DNA of 64,000 bases from Changshengia sp963803165 (GTDB taxonomy: Bacteria; Chloroflexota; Dormibacteria; Aeolococcales; Aeolococcaceae): contig CAWDLK010000001.1 of the NCBI GenBank assembly GCA_963803165.1, positions 434,001 to 498,000 on the forward strand. The letters are read 5' to 3'. The position numbers and the translations under genes are program-made. The notes below the pieces were generated by a model. That model did not search any database and was not told where the DNA came from. It worked only from the letters and a program-made list of their open reading frames with translations. Position 1 is the stretch's first letter; every line of letters begins with the position of its first letter. Positions 18,333 through 27,716 of the stretch are shown here, piece after piece.

Positions 18333-20606
18333 TCAGGATGAGAGGCTTTGCACGAGCTGCGCGGGCTCTCGCAGGAATGCCGCGAAGCGGTCCGGGGGGA
18401 GCGGTGCGCTGACCAGGTACCCCTGCACGAGGTCGCAGCCGTTGCGCCGCAGGAACGCCATCTGCTCGGCGGTCTCGACGCCCTCGGCGGTGACCGCGAG
18501 ACCGAGCTGGTGGGCGAGCGCGATCATCCCCGCCACCAGTGGCACGTCATCCTGCGCGCCGGTGATGTCGCGAACGAAGGAGCGATCGATCTTGAGCCGG
18601 TCGACGGGGAAGGTGGCCAGCTTGCTGAGGCTGGAGTACCCGGTGCCGAAGTCGTCGATGGCGACGGAGATGCCCGCGGCGCGCAGGCGGCGGAGCTCGT
18701 TGAGCGCCTCCGCCGGCTGAGCCACCGCGGAGCTCTCGGTGATCTCGACCTCCAGGCAGGCGTGGGGAAGACCGCTCTCGAGCAGCGCTGCCGAGACGCA
18801 GTCGATCAGGTCGCCCCGACCCAGGTCGCGTCCCGAGACGTTGACGGCGAGGAGGAGGTTGGCCAGTCCCGCCGCGCGCCACTCGGCGATCTGAGCGCAG
18901 GCGTGGTCCAGCACCCACGTATCGATGGCGCCGATCAAGCCGATCTCCTCGGCGAGGGGGATGAACGCGTCCGGCGGCACCAGCCGCCGCCTCGGGCGCT
19001 GCCACCGGACCAGGGCCTCGCAGCCGACCACGGCGCCGCTCTGCACCGAGACCACCGGCTGGTAGTGGACGCGCAGCTCTCCGCGATCGATGGCCTGGCG
19101 CAGGTCCTGCTCCAGGCGGAGGCGCTCCTCCGCCAGCACGTGCATCACGGGAGCGAAGGCCTCCACCCGGCCGGTGCCGCCGGCCTCGGCGGCATGGAGG
19201 GCGAGCTCCGCGTCGCGGAGGACGTCGTCCGGTGCCGCGTCCGCCCGCGTCGCCGTCGCCGTCCCGATGCTCAGGCTGGTCACCAGGCTCCTCCCGGCGA
19301 AGGCGAGGGGAGATCGGAAGGCGTCGCCCAAACGCTCGGCCACCAGCAGGGCTCCGCCGGCGCCGTCGACCTCCTCGAGGAGGACGGCGAACTCGTCGCC
19401 ACCCAGCCGGCCCACGGTGTCGCCCGGCCCGAGCACGCTCTGGATCAGGGTCGCCGCAGCCTGGAGCAGGGAGTCGCCGGCGGCGTGGCCGAGGCTGTCG
19501 TGGACGCTCTTGAAGTGGTCGATCCTCAGGACGAGGACCGCGACGCCGGTGCGGTGGCGGCGCATCCGGGACACCGCGTGGGCGATCCGCTCGGTGAGCA
19601 GGGCGCGGTTGGCCCCGCCGGTCAGAGGGTCGCGGAAGGCGCCCTCGCGGAGCTGATCCTCCAGCCGGTTGCGCTCAGTCACGTCGTTGACGATCGAGAG
19701 CACGGCGGGGCGGCCGTCGAACTCCTGCCCCACCGCCGTCACCTCGACGTCGATCTGCCGTCCGTCGCGCAGGCGGTGGCGGGCGGTGTACGTGGCCCGG
19801 CCGGCGCGAGCCCCGTGGATGTCGATGGGAAGATGGGCGCCGTCCTGGCGGAGGGCGGTGATGGAGAGGGCCGCGAACTCCTCCGCGCTGTACCCGTACC
19901 GGGCCACGGCGGCATGGTTGACGGCGAGGAAGCGCTGCGTCTGAGCGTCGAGCACCCACATCGGCAGGGGGCTCTCGAGGAAGATGCGGCGGTATCTCGC
20001 CTCGCTGGCGGCCAGCGCGCTCTCCCGCTCCGTGGCGAGCCGGCGCAGCTCCGCGATCACCCGGGCGGCGACCGCCACGGCGGTGACCTGGTCGGCGACG
20101 AGCTGGAGGGCCTCCACCTGGTCGCCGTCGAAGGCGCGGGGGCGGCGGGACATCGCGGTCATCGCTCCCAGCTCGGCGCCGAGGTGGCGCAGGGGGATGG
20201 TGACGAGGGACCGGGCCGCGACACGGCGGCAGGCCTCGCCGTCGACGCGGGGGTCGGTCTCGGTGTCGGCGCAGATCTCGGGCGTGCCCCCCAGGGCGAT
20301 CCGCCAGAGCTCGCCGGCGACGGCGGCGGGATGCCGTGAGCGTCGCACGCTCAGCGCTCCCACGTGTCCCCACTGCAGCGCGCCGTCTCCGTCGATGATC
20401 TCGACCAGGGCCTGGTCGGCAGCGCAGAGGGTGTGCATCCTCTCGGCGGCGCGCAGGGCGACGGCCTCGAGGCTCGCCGCGGGGTCGAGATCCTCGGACG
20501 GTGACCGGGAGGGGCGGCGCTCCCGGCGGGCCGCTCGCGTCTCTCCCGATCGCCTCAGGACCTCCGACCCGCCTTCCGGGAACTGGAGCGGGGCGCTCGT
20601 TGCCAT
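18333..20606 (-). CDS. GAF-PAS-GGDEF-EAL c-di-GMP turnover protein (intact cyclase motif)
   Basis: 757-aa cytosolic signalling protein: GAF-like domain about 45-190, PAS about 200-315 (ending in NDVTERNRLE), GGDEF domain about 320-480 with intact RLGGDEF (402-406), and EAL domain from about 490 with intact CEALVRW (530-532), DDFGTGYSSL and EGVET. Both synthesis and breakdown of c-di-GMP are possible. The inhibitory site RxxD is missing: the residues before the motif read GPGD. It is a clear paralogue of the protein at 55.3-57.7 kb, with the same domain order but the opposite state of both sites. TAGCCT lies 10 nt before the ATG. Confidence 0.92.
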   Translation of the reverse strand: MATSAPLQFPEGGSEVLRRSGETRAARRERRPSRSPSEDLDPAASLEAVALRAAERMHTLCAADQALVEIIDGDGALQWGHVGALSVRRSRHPAAVAGELWRIALGGTPEICADTETDPRVDGEACRRVAARSLVTIPLRHLGAELGAMTAMSRRPRAFDGDQVEALQLVADQVTAVAVAARVIAELRRLATERESALAASEARYRRIFLESPLPMWVLDAQTQRFLAVNHAAVARYGYSAEEFAALSITALRQDGAHLPIDIHGARAGRATYTARHRLRDGRQIDVEVTAVGQEFDGRPAVLSIVNDVTERNRLEDQLREGAFRDPLTGGANRALLTERIAHAVSRMRRHRTGVAVLVLRIDHFKSVHDSLGHAAGDSLLQAAATLIQSVLGPGDTVGRLGGDEFAVLLEEVDGAGGALLVAERLGDAFRSPLAFAGRSLVTSLSIGTATATRADAAPDDVLRDAELALHAAEAGGTGRVEAFAPVMHVLAEERLRLEQDLRQAIDRGELRVHYQPVVSVQSGAVVGCEALVRWQRPRRRLVPPDAFIPLAEEIGLIGAIDTWVLDHACAQIAEWRAAGLANLLLAVNVSGRDLGRGDLIDCVSAALLESGLPHACLEVEITESSAVAQPAEALNELRRLRAAGISVAIDDFGTGYSSLSKLATFPVDRLKIDRSFVRDITGAQDDVPLVAGMIALAHQLGLAVTAEGVETAEQMAFLRRNGCDLVQGYLVSAPLPPDRFAAFLREPAQLVQSLSS

Positions 20607-20770
20607 CTGTTAGCTGAGGCTAAGTCGTGACCCGCTCCGGGCGTCGTATGAGCGGTGACGGAGCTGTCGCAGTGCCTCTCCGCGCCCGTGACGGCCGGGG
20701 CTCCCGGCCGGGGCTCAGATCCTCCCGACCGGGCCGGGGACGGGCGCACCCGCGGGCGGGGGCGGCGCCG

Positions 20771-23425
20771 TCACTCCCGGGCCGGCTCGTAGAAGACCAT
20801 CTGGTTGGCCTGGAAGTGGAGGTCGATCTTGGTGGTGGGCCCGTTGCGGTTCTTCTCCACCAGCAGCTCGGTGACCGAGCGATCGACATCCTCCTTGTGC
20901 ATCCCGGGGCGGTAGAGGAAGAGCACCACGTCCGCGTCTTGCTCGATACTGTTATGGACAATGATGTCCGATACTATGAAATTATGAAGATCGGCCACGG
21001 TGATGTCAAACACCTCCTCACTCCCCTCGGGAGTGATCGCCGAGACTGCGTCCCAGAATACGTCGCTCTCCGACAGACGCAGGAGCTCCCCGCTCCTCAC
21101 CGCAACGGCCACCTTCTGAGCCTGCTCTCGGCTCAGGCCGTGCGCGAAGAAGCTCTGCTCCCGGTACCGCGTCCCGAGTGCGGCCTGAACGTCGAGGTGC
21201 CTGAGCGCGAAATGCCTCATCGCGGGCTCGACCAGGGGCTGCCACACACAGCTTGGGATGGTGTCGCGAAACGCATTGCGCCTGGCGGCGGAGATTGCGT
21301 CGATAGCGCGGGCGAGATGGTCCTCGGATCCGGGCCGCAGAGCGCCGATCAGGGCGGCGAAGCGGATGAGGTCGTCGCCGACCGAGAGGATGACGTGGAA
21401 TTGATCTCGGCCTCCCAGTGTCTGCGGCACTCGACGGAGATGGGCGGTGATTCCCAACTGAAGCAGCAGCGTGTGCACGCCGTGGGCGAGCAGCGGGCTG
21501 CTGGTCGCGTAGTACAGCGTGGGGGCATGACTCACGACCTCGGACATGTGGATGCAGCCGTCCGTCGCCCAGAGGTGGCGCAGGAAGACCCCGATGCCGC
21601 TCATGGTCTGGCCGAAGACCGCGTCCGGAACCCGTCTCTCGTAGGAGCGCAGGCCAAAGACGCCGAGCTCGTCGAGCCAGGCGGCGACCGGGTTGCGCCG
21701 GCCGTGGGTCAGGGGTTCCGCCGAGGGGAGGTACACCTGATACCAGCTCCGCTCGGGACTGATCCGCGGCGTCACCGCGGATCCGAAGACCCGGGTGGCG
21801 AGCCCGGCCACCAGCTCCGCCAGCTCGCGGTCCTTGGTCGTGTACTGGATGGCGTGGCGGGGGAGAGTGCAGCCGTCTCCGATCAGGTGACCGAGGAGGG
21901 CGAGCTCGTCGTCGGTCATGGTGGCGCGTTCCCCGCTCGGCAGCCATCGTGGCGTCGCCAGACGGATCCCCGGGGTCAGCTCGTCGAGCCTTCGCCACCC
22001 CTCCGCGGTGAGAAATCGGTGGTTGGCCGAGGCCCTGATGGTGCGCCCCGATCGCAGGGTGAGCCGGAAGACCGGCTTGACCCCGGAGTGGAACGCCCGC
22101 AGCGCCCGCCGCCGCTCCATCTGCCACGTCTCGGGGTTGAGCGCCAGCACCTCGAAATCGCGCCGGCCCGCCAGGTCCCGGATCGGTACCGGGCGGCTCT
22201 GATCGGGCAGCCACACCAGGCTCTCCCCGGTGAGGCAACCCGAGTCACGAAGGTCGCTCAGCTGAGGCTTGCGATTCTCGCGCCGCTCGGACTCGCGGGA
22301 GAGCTGGGAGAGGGCGAGGACCGGGATGGAGAGCTCCTTGGCGATGGTCTTGAGACCGCTGGAGATCTCCGACACCTCCTGGACCCGCGAGTCCTGCCGG
22401 CCCCCGCGCATGAGCTGGAGGTAGTCGACGACCACCAGGTCGACCGACTGCTGGGCCTTCATCCGGCGTGCCCGGGCGCGCAGCTCGCTGATGGGGAGCG
22501 CCGGCGTGTCGTCGATCCAGATGTTGGCCTGGGAGAGCCGGTCCATCGCACCGGCGATGCGCTCGAAGGCGTGCGCGTCGGCCTGGCCGGTGCTGATCAG
22601 GTAGGCGTCCACCTTGGCCTCGCTGCAGATCAGCCGCTGCACCAGCGCCTGCTTGCTCATCTCCAGGGAGAAGATGACCACGCGCCGATTGGCGAGCACC
22701 GCCGCGTTGCGGGCGATGTTGAGGGCAAAGGAGGTCTTCCCCACCGCCGGCCTGGCCGCCAGCACGATCAGCTCGCCGGGCTGGAGACCCTGCGTCACCG
22801 CGTCCAGCCGGCTGTAGTTGGTGGGCACGCCGTGGACGATCTGGCGGCTCTGCGCGCGACGCTCCATCAGCTCCCAGGTCTCGGTGAGCATCTGGGCGAT
22901 GTGGCTGATCTCCAGGCTGCGCCGCGAGTCGGCGATGGAGAAGATCCGCCTCTCGGCGGTGTCGAGGATGTCCTCGGTGCGCTGCCCGGCGTCGAAGCCG
23001 AGCTGGGCCATCTCGCCGGCGGCGGCGATGAGGCGGCGGCGCAGGGAGTGGTCGACCACGATCTGGGCGTAGTGACGCACCGACGCGGCGGTGGGCATCT
23101 TCTGGCTCAGCTCGGCCAGGTACTCGATGCCACCGCTGCGCGAGAGGGTCTCGTCACGCTCCAGCTGCACCTTGAGGGTGAGGACGTCGACCGGCTCGCC
23201 GCGGTCGGAGAGGGCCAGCGCGGCCCGGAAGACCTGGCCGTTGCGCTCGGCGTAGAAGTCGGCGGGATCGAGGATGTCCCGCACCTTGAGGATGGCTTCA
23301 CCGTCGATCAGCAGGCAGCCGAGGACCGCCTGCTCCGCATCGAGGTCATGGGGCAGGACGCGCCCCGACGTCCCAGCCGGCCCCCTGCTCGCCGACCCCC
23401 GCAACTCCTGCGGAGGCGTGCTCAC
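20771..23425 (-). CDS. dnaB: replicative DNA helicase DnaB, intein-containing precursor
   Basis: 884-aa precursor; splicing out a 429-residue intein leaves a 455-aa helicase of normal size. The N-terminal domain starts at LPHDLDAEQAVLGCLL. The RecA domain has Walker A ARPAVGKTS (224-232), IFSLEMSKQALVQRL, Walker B LVVVDYLQLM and LSQLSRESERRENRKPQLSDLRDSG. The C-extein resumes SIEQDADVVLFLYRP. The GTG start overlaps the rplI stop by 4 nt, giving the common rplI-dnaB order. It unwinds DNA at the replication fork. Confidence 0.95.
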   Translation of the reverse strand: MSTPPQELRGSASRGPAGTSGRVLPHDLDAEQAVLGCLLIDGEAILKVRDILDPADFYAERNGQVFRAALALSDRGEPVDVLTLKVQLERDETLSRSGGIEYLAELSQKMPTAASVRHYAQIVVDHSLRRRLIAAAGEMAQLGFDAGQRTEDILDTAERRIFSIADSRRSLEISHIAQMLTETWELMERRAQSRQIVHGVPTNYSRLDAVTQGLQPGELIVLAARPAVGKTSFALNIARNAAVLANRRVVIFSLEMSKQALVQRLICSEAKVDAYLISTGQADAHAFERIAGAMDRLSQANIWIDDTPALPISELRARARRMKAQQSVDLVVVDYLQLMRGGRQDSRVQEVSEISSGLKTIAKELSIPVLALSQLSRESERRENRKPQLSDLRDSGCLTGESLVWLPDQSRPVPIRDLAGRRDFEVLALNPETWQMERRRALRAFHSGVKPVFRLTLRSGRTIRASANHRFLTAEGWRRLDELTPGIRLATPRWLPSGERATMTDDELALLGHLIGDGCTLPRHAIQYTTKDRELAELVAGLATRVFGSAVTPRISPERSWYQVYLPSAEPLTHGRRNPVAAWLDELGVFGLRSYERRVPDAVFGQTMSGIGVFLRHLWATDGCIHMSEVVSHAPTLYYATSSPLLAHGVHTLLLQLGITAHLRRVPQTLGGRDQFHVILSVGDDLIRFAALIGALRPGSEDHLARAIDAISAARRNAFRDTIPSCVWQPLVEPAMRHFALRHLDVQAALGTRYREQSFFAHGLSREQAQKVAVAVRSGELLRLSESDVFWDAVSAITPEGSEEVFDITVADLHNFIVSDIIVHNSIEQDADVVLFLYRPGMHKEDVDRSVTELLVEKNRNGPTTKIDLHFQANQMVFYEPARE
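20951..22237 (-). mobile_element. intein in DnaB with LAGLIDADG homing endonuclease
   Basis: Residues 397-825 of the precursor. Cys1 follows RDSG; the C-terminal His-Asn precedes Ser of SIEQDAD, the same RESG/SIEQ position as the Synechocystis DnaB intein (DnaB-b site). Splicing blocks visible: A (CLTGESLVW), B (IRASANHRFLTAEGW), F/G (VFDITVADLHNFIVSDIIVHN). Two endonuclease motifs are present: LLGHLIGDG near 510-518 and LRHLWATDG near 615-623. All catalytic splicing residues and the acidic endonuclease residues appear intact. The 3' part is visibly richer in A/T than the host gene, consistent with horizontal entry. Confidence 0.93.
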
Positions 23426-23868
23426 TTGGCCGCGACGACGACCCGGAGCGTCTCGGTGACCTCGGGGTGGAGCTCGATCTCGACCTCGTGGGGGCCGAGC
23501 GACTTGATGGGCGGCTCCACCGCGATCTTCCGCTTGTCGATCTCGAGGCCGGCCTCGCGCTTGAGCTGCTGGGCGATGTCGGCGTTGGTCACCGAGCCGA
23601 ACAGCCGGCCCGCCTCGCCGGTCTTGGCGTAGATGGTGACGGTCAGCTTGCGCAGGCGAGCGCTGACCTCACGGGCGTCCCGGAGGGCCTTCTCGGCGCG
23701 GCGGCGGGAGGCCTCCTCGCGCTCCCGGAGCTGCTCGACCATCCGGTCGTCGGCTGCCACGGCCAGGCGGTGGGGGAGCAGGTGGTTGCGCGCGTAGCCG
23801 GGAGCAACCTCCTTGACCTCGCCGGCCCGGGCCGTCCCGGGCACCTCCTTGAGGAACAGGACCTTCAT
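23422..23868 (-). CDS. rplI: 50S ribosomal protein L9
   Basis: 148 aa with the L9 signature at the start (MKVLFLKEVPGTARAGEVKEVAPGYARNHLLPH), the long connecting helix rich in Arg/Glu, and the C-terminal domain (LFGSVTNADIAQQL, PIKSLGPHEVEIELHPEV). It binds 23S rRNA near the L1 stalk base. It overlaps both neighbours by 4 nt: DUF1232 upstream and dnaB downstream. Confidence 0.97.
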   Translation of the reverse strand: MKVLFLKEVPGTARAGEVKEVAPGYARNHLLPHRLAVAADDRMVEQLREREEASRRRAEKALRDAREVSARLRKLTVTIYAKTGEAGRLFGSVTNADIAQQLKREAGLEIDKRKIAVEPPIKSLGPHEVEIELHPEVTETLRVVVAAK

Positions 23869-24326
23869 GCGACCGCACCCCTCCGCACACGCGCCACCCC
23901 GGCGCCTTCCAACTCGATCCCGGTACCCGGGCCATCGGCCCAGCTCACCTCGGCGTCCCGCTCCAGGCGGGGGCGGAGCCGGCGCCAGATGAAGAGCGCC
24001 ACCCGCTCGCCCGCCCGGACGTCGTCGTCGAACCTGCTGCGGTGCTCGGCGATGAGGCGCTCCTGCTCGGCGACCACCTCGGCGGGGCAGAGGGCGATGA
24101 AGACGCGGAGCGCCAGCATGCTGACGGCCAGCGCGTCCAGCTCGCCGACCAGCGGGATCAGCTCCGGCAGGTCGATGACCGGGTTGATCGCGAGGCCCAC
24201 GGCCGCGAGCACACCGGCCTTGGGGCCGATGGGCACGCGCGGGTCACGAACCAGGCAGTACGCGAGCCGGAGCTGCCGGGGGAGGTCGAGGAAGAGGTTC
24301 TTGAGCCAGCGCAGCCTGTCGAACAT
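23865..24326 (-). CDS. DUF1232 (YkvA-like) membrane-associated protein
   Basis: 153 aa with the DUF1232 core: LAYCLVRDPRVPIGPKAGVLAAVGLAINPVIDLPELIPLVGELDALAV, probably two membrane-associated helices. The function of the family is unknown. It is the first gene of the DUF1232-rplI-dnaB unit (4-nt overlaps), and a TAGAAT hexamer 9 nt before the ATG may be its promoter. The C-terminal 25 residues show no recognisable motif. Confidence 0.8.
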   Translation of the reverse strand: MFDRLRWLKNLFLDLPRQLRLAYCLVRDPRVPIGPKAGVLAAVGLAINPVIDLPELIPLVGELDALAVSMLALRVFIALCPAEVVAEQERLIAEHRSRFDDDVRAGERVALFIWRRLRPRLERDAEVSWADGPGTGIELEGAGVARVRRGAVA

Positions 24327-24395
24327 GGGGGACCGATTCTACGCGCCGCCCGGCTCCGAGCCGGAGAGGGCCCGGCGGGGGATGATTGCAGCCCC

Positions 24396-25619
24396 ATGGA
24401 GGTGGAGATCCGGCGCGCCACACCCGCCGACGGGCAGGACTTCGTCGAGGTCCTGTCGGCTGCCTTCGGGCACCGCCCGTCCGCCGACCACGCCGCCGAG
24501 GACGTCGCGGACGTGGCCGGGATCCGCGGCTGGATGGCGCTGGCGGAGGGCCGGCCGGTCGGCGTCGGCGGGCTCATCGACGTCCGGCTCACCCTGCCGG
24601 GGGGCAGCCGACTTCCCCTCGCCGGCGTCACCGAGGTCGGGGTCCTCCCCACCCATCGCCGCCGCGGGGTCCTCCGGCGCCTGATGGCCGCGCTCCTCGA
24701 CGACGCGCGCGAACGGGGTGAGCCCGCCGCCGGCCTGATGGCCAGCGAGGCGCCGATCTACGGCCGCTTCGGTTTCGGGGCGGCGGATCGGGTCGCCCTG
24801 GTCGAGGTCGACACCACCCGCGCCTCCCTGCGGCCTCCCCTCCCCGACGCGGGCCGGGTGGAGCTCACCGACCTGGCGGGCGCCCGGGCGGAGCTTCCCG
24901 GCCTGCATGAGCGGGTCTGTGTCGTGCGCAACGGGATGGTCAGCCTGCCCGCGTTCCGGCATCGCCGTCACCACCGCGACGCCGAGCGCGAGGTCGGCGG
25001 GTTCGGGGCGGAGCGCTTCGCCCTCCACCGCGACGCGGCAGGCGTGGTGGACGGCCTGCTCGGATACCGCACGAGGACGGACTGGCAGTCCTCCCCGCCG
25101 CAGGGGGAGCTGCGCGTCGAGGAGCTCTGGTCCACGACGGAGGAGGGCGAGACCTCGCTCTGGCGTCTCTGCCTCGAGCACGACCTGATGACCCGCGTGG
25201 CCGCGCGCTGGCGGCCCGCGGACGAGGCCCTGCCAGGGATGCTGTCCGACCCCCGCGCCTGGGTCCAGACCCTGAGCGATGGGCTCTGGCTGCGCCCCCT
25301 CGATCCGGCCGCGCTGCTCTCCACCCGCCGCTACGGTCGCGAGGACGGCCTGGTGCTCGAGATCCACGAGCCCGAGGGCCTGGCGCCGCGCCGCTTCCGT
25401 CTCGAGGGCGGCCTCGACGGTGCCACCTGCGTGGCGACCACGGCCTCGCCCGACCTCCGTCTCGGCGTCGCCGCCCTCGGCTCCGTCTGCCTGGGCGACG
25501 CCGCGCTGGAGGGACTCCAGCGCGCCGGCCAGGTGGAGGAGGTCACCGGCGGCGCCGTCACCCGGGCGACGGCGATGTTCCGCTGGTCGCCGCTGCCCTG
25601 GTCGGGCGACTTCTTCTGA
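24396..25619 (+). CDS. Eis-type GNAT N-acetyltransferase
   Basis: 407 aa with the three-part Eis architecture: N-terminal GNAT (TEVGVLPTHRRRGVLRRLMAAL, the acetyl-CoA loop; SEAPIYGRFGFG), a second degenerate GNAT half with the DGLLGYRT strand, and a C-terminal sterol-carrier-like domain (LVLEIHEP...LRLGVAALGSVCLGD). The chain ends in FF; in Eis the C-terminal carboxylate of Phe is the catalytic acid. Mycobacterial Eis acetylates aminoglycosides and protein lysines; the substrate here is open. The ATG at 24396 is the first one that precedes the conserved start. Confidence 0.88.
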   Translation: MEVEIRRATPADGQDFVEVLSAAFGHRPSADHAAEDVADVAGIRGWMALAEGRPVGVGGLIDVRLTLPGGSRLPLAGVTEVGVLPTHRRRGVLRRLMAALLDDARERGEPAAGLMASEAPIYGRFGFGAADRVALVEVDTTRASLRPPLPDAGRVELTDLAGARAELPGLHERVCVVRNGMVSLPAFRHRRHHRDAEREVGGFGAERFALHRDAAGVVDGLLGYRTRTDWQSSPPQGELRVEELWSTTEEGETSLWRLCLEHDLMTRVAARWRPADEALPGMLSDPRAWVQTLSDGLWLRPLDPAALLSTRRYGREDGLVLEIHEPEGLAPRRFRLEGGLDGATCVATTASPDLRLGVAALGSVCLGDAALEGLQRAGQVEEVTGGAVTRATAMFRWSPLPWSGDFF

Positions 25620-25632
25620 GGGTCCGCGCCGC

Positions 25633-27024
25633 TCACTCGCCCCGGAGCAGCTGGGCGTGACCCTCCAGCCACAGCCGGGCCGCGTCGGGGTCGTCGGCGG
25701 GGATCTCGTCGTCGAGGACCGCGTCGAGCAGCGCCCTCTGGACCCTGCCCACCCATGGCCCCGGCCCGCGCGCGGCCAGGGTCATCAGCGCGTGACCGTC
25801 GAGCGGGGGCTTGAGCCGGGACACCTGGCCGTCCGCGTCGAGGTGGGCGGCCCGCCGCTCCAGCTCGTCGATGGCGTCGGTGTCCGGGTAGGCGGACGCC
25901 CGGGTGTCGGCGCGCGCCAGGGCGAGCATCCGCGGGCGCAGCTCCCCCAGGGTGCGGATGAAGCGCCGCACCGCGCCGTCCCCCACCTCCTCCGGCCGGT
26001 ACTGGATCGGCCACATGTGATGGAGGACCAGAGCGCTCACCTGCTCGATCTCGTCGTTGCTGAAGCGCAGCCGTCCCATCACCGCCGCGGCGATCTCGGC
26101 TCCCGCGCGCGGATGCCCGTGGAAGGTGTGGCGGCCGTCGGGGGCGATCGCGTGGGTGCGCGGCTTGCCGGCGTCGTGGAAGAGGCAGCCGAGGCGGGTG
26201 ACCAGGTCGTGAGGGGCGAGCTCCACGGCGCGCAGGCTGTGCTCCCAGACGTCGTACGTGTGCCAGCCCCCCTGCTCGACCCCGACCATCGGCAGCAGCT
26301 CGGGCACCGCAACCTCGACGAGCCCGGCGCTCCGCAGCAGCTCCATCCCCTCGCGCGGGTGGGCGGCCACCAGCAGCCGGCTGAGCTCGTCGCGGACCCG
26401 CTCGGCGGAGAGGATGGCCGCGCGGTGGGCCATGGCGCGCATCGCCTCCTCGAGCCCGTCGGCGAGACGGAAGCCGAGCTGGGCGACGAACCGGGCCGCG
26501 CGGAACATCCGCAGCGGGTCCTCGGAGAAGGTGTCGGCGGGATCCAGGGGGGTGCGCAGGATGCCGCTGCGGAGGTCGTCGAGACCCCGCCCGGTGAGGT
26601 CGAGCACCCGTCCGTCGGCGGTCTCGGCGAGCGCGTTGACGGTGAAGTCACGCCGGGCGATGTCGTCCTCCAGGCTCCCCGGACGGACCTCCGGCTTGCG
26701 CGACTCGGGGTCGTATCGCTCGGACCGGGCCTGCACGACCTCGACCACGAACTCGCCGCCGCGGATCTGCGCGGTGGCGAAGCGCTCGAAGACGGCCGGC
26801 CGCGGCCAGCCGAGCTGCGCCGCCACCCTCTCCAGCAGGGCCACGCCGTCGGCGCCGACGACCACCACGTCGATGTCCTTCCCCTCCCGCCCGAGCAGCC
26901 GGTCGCGGACGAAGCCGCCCACCAGGAAGGCCTCGATCCCCAGCTCGCCGGCGGAGAGCCGGATCACCTCCAGCAGGCGGGTGAGGTCGAGATGCGGGGT
27001 CACCGCGCGCGTCCGGACCGGCAT
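25633..27024 (-). CDS. cca: CCA tRNA nucleotidyltransferase with HD domain
   Basis: 463-aa class II polymerase-beta-type nucleotidyltransferase: FLVGGFVRDRLLG (36-), metal-binding GKDIDVVVV (50-52), ARRDFTVNALAE, EDPLRMFRAARFVAQLGF, then an HD domain (EHSLRAVELAP, LFHDAGKPRTH, VLHHMWPIQY). It adds or repairs the 3' CCA of tRNAs. The start at 27024 is chosen because TACACT lies 8 nt upstream; the 18-codon extension to 27078 is Pro/Gly-rich and unsupported. Confidence 0.92.
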   Translation of the reverse strand: MPVRTRAVTPHLDLTRLLEVIRLSAGELGIEAFLVGGFVRDRLLGREGKDIDVVVVGADGVALLERVAAQLGWPRPAVFERFATAQIRGGEFVVEVVQARSERYDPESRKPEVRPGSLEDDIARRDFTVNALAETADGRVLDLTGRGLDDLRSGILRTPLDPADTFSEDPLRMFRAARFVAQLGFRLADGLEEAMRAMAHRAAILSAERVRDELSRLLVAAHPREGMELLRSAGLVEVAVPELLPMVGVEQGGWHTYDVWEHSLRAVELAPHDLVTRLGCLFHDAGKPRTHAIAPDGRHTFHGHPRAGAEIAAAVMGRLRFSNDEIEQVSALVLHHMWPIQYRPEEVGDGAVRRFIRTLGELRPRMLALARADTRASAYPDTDAIDELERRAAHLDADGQVSRLKPPLDGHALMTLAARGPGPWVGRVQRALLDAVLDDEIPADDPDAARLWLEGHAQLLRGE

Positions 27025-27032
27025 CAGGCTGG

Positions 27033-27038
27033 AGTGTA
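27033..27038 (-). promoter_or_regulatory. TANNNT -10 element of cca (leaderless)
   Basis: TACACT on the minus strand, 8 nt before ATG 27024; it decides between two in-frame ATGs. Confidence 0.5.
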
Positions 27039-27093
27039 GAGGCGCCGGCGACCGCCGGCCGGGAGCGGCCGCGCCCACCCGGCGGGCCGGGTG

Positions 27094-27687
27094 CTACAGG
27101 GACCGGCCGAGGAAGGCGGCGAGGCGGTCGATGGCCCGGGCGTTCTCCGCTGCCGGTCGCTCCGCCCCGAATCCCCCGCTGTCGCGGGGAACGCCGGCCA
27201 GCGAGACGCGCACCGAGGCCAGCGTCTGCTCGGCGACGGCCTCGGGGAAGGCGGTGACCTGGCCGGTCGCGCGGGCGAGGTCCCAGCCGTGGACGAGCAT
27301 CTCCGTGGTCCTCATCTGGATGAGCGCGTCGCCGCTCCGCTCGCCCGCGGGCGTCAGGTACGTCCCGTCCGGGAAGTCGGGGTGCAGGAAGGCATCGCGC
27401 AGCCGGCGCCCGGACTCCCGGAAGGCCTCGACGGGATCCTCGTCCGGGCCGGGGGCGACCCTGGCCCGCAGCTGCCGCAGCCCCTGCATCCCCTCCGGCC
27501 GCTCCCCGCCGGCGAGGAGCGTGAACATCCGGTTGCCGGCGGTGAGGTGGTCGACCAGCTGGCGCACGTTCCACTCCGCGCAGGGGGTGGCGTCACCCCA
27601 CTGGTCGGGCCGGACCCCCTCCACCAGGTGCGTGCAGGCGTCGAGGACGCGGTCGAAGTCGGCGAGGGCGATGGCGGTGGCGGGCAC
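27094..27687 (-). CDS. DinB/TIGR03086-family metal-binding protein
   Basis: 197-aa four-helix-bundle protein of the mycothiol-dependent maleylpyruvate isomerase type: DATPCAEWNVRQLVDHLTAGNRMF (first His of the metal triad), MRTTEMLVHGWDLARATGQ (second and third region) and a final AIDRLAAFLGRSL. Most TIGR03086 members are uncharacterised thiol-dependent enzymes. The GTG at 27687 is preferred because TACGAT lies exactly 7 nt upstream; an ATG at 27696 overlaps that hexamer. Confidence 0.83.
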   Translation of the reverse strand: MPATAIALADFDRVLDACTHLVEGVRPDQWGDATPCAEWNVRQLVDHLTAGNRMFTLLAGGERPEGMQGLRQLRARVAPGPDEDPVEAFRESGRRLRDAFLHPDFPDGTYLTPAGERSGDALIQMRTTEMLVHGWDLARATGQVTAFPEAVAEQTLASVRVSLAGVPRDSGGFGAERPAAENARAIDRLAAFLGRSL

Positions 27688-27694
27688 GTGACCC

Positions 27695-27700
27695 ATCGTA
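27695..27700 (-). promoter_or_regulatory. TANNNT -10 element of the DinB gene (leaderless)
   Basis: TACGAT on the minus strand, 7 nt before GTG 27687. Confidence 0.45.
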
Positions 27701-27716
27701 CGAGCGTGGCTGCCGG

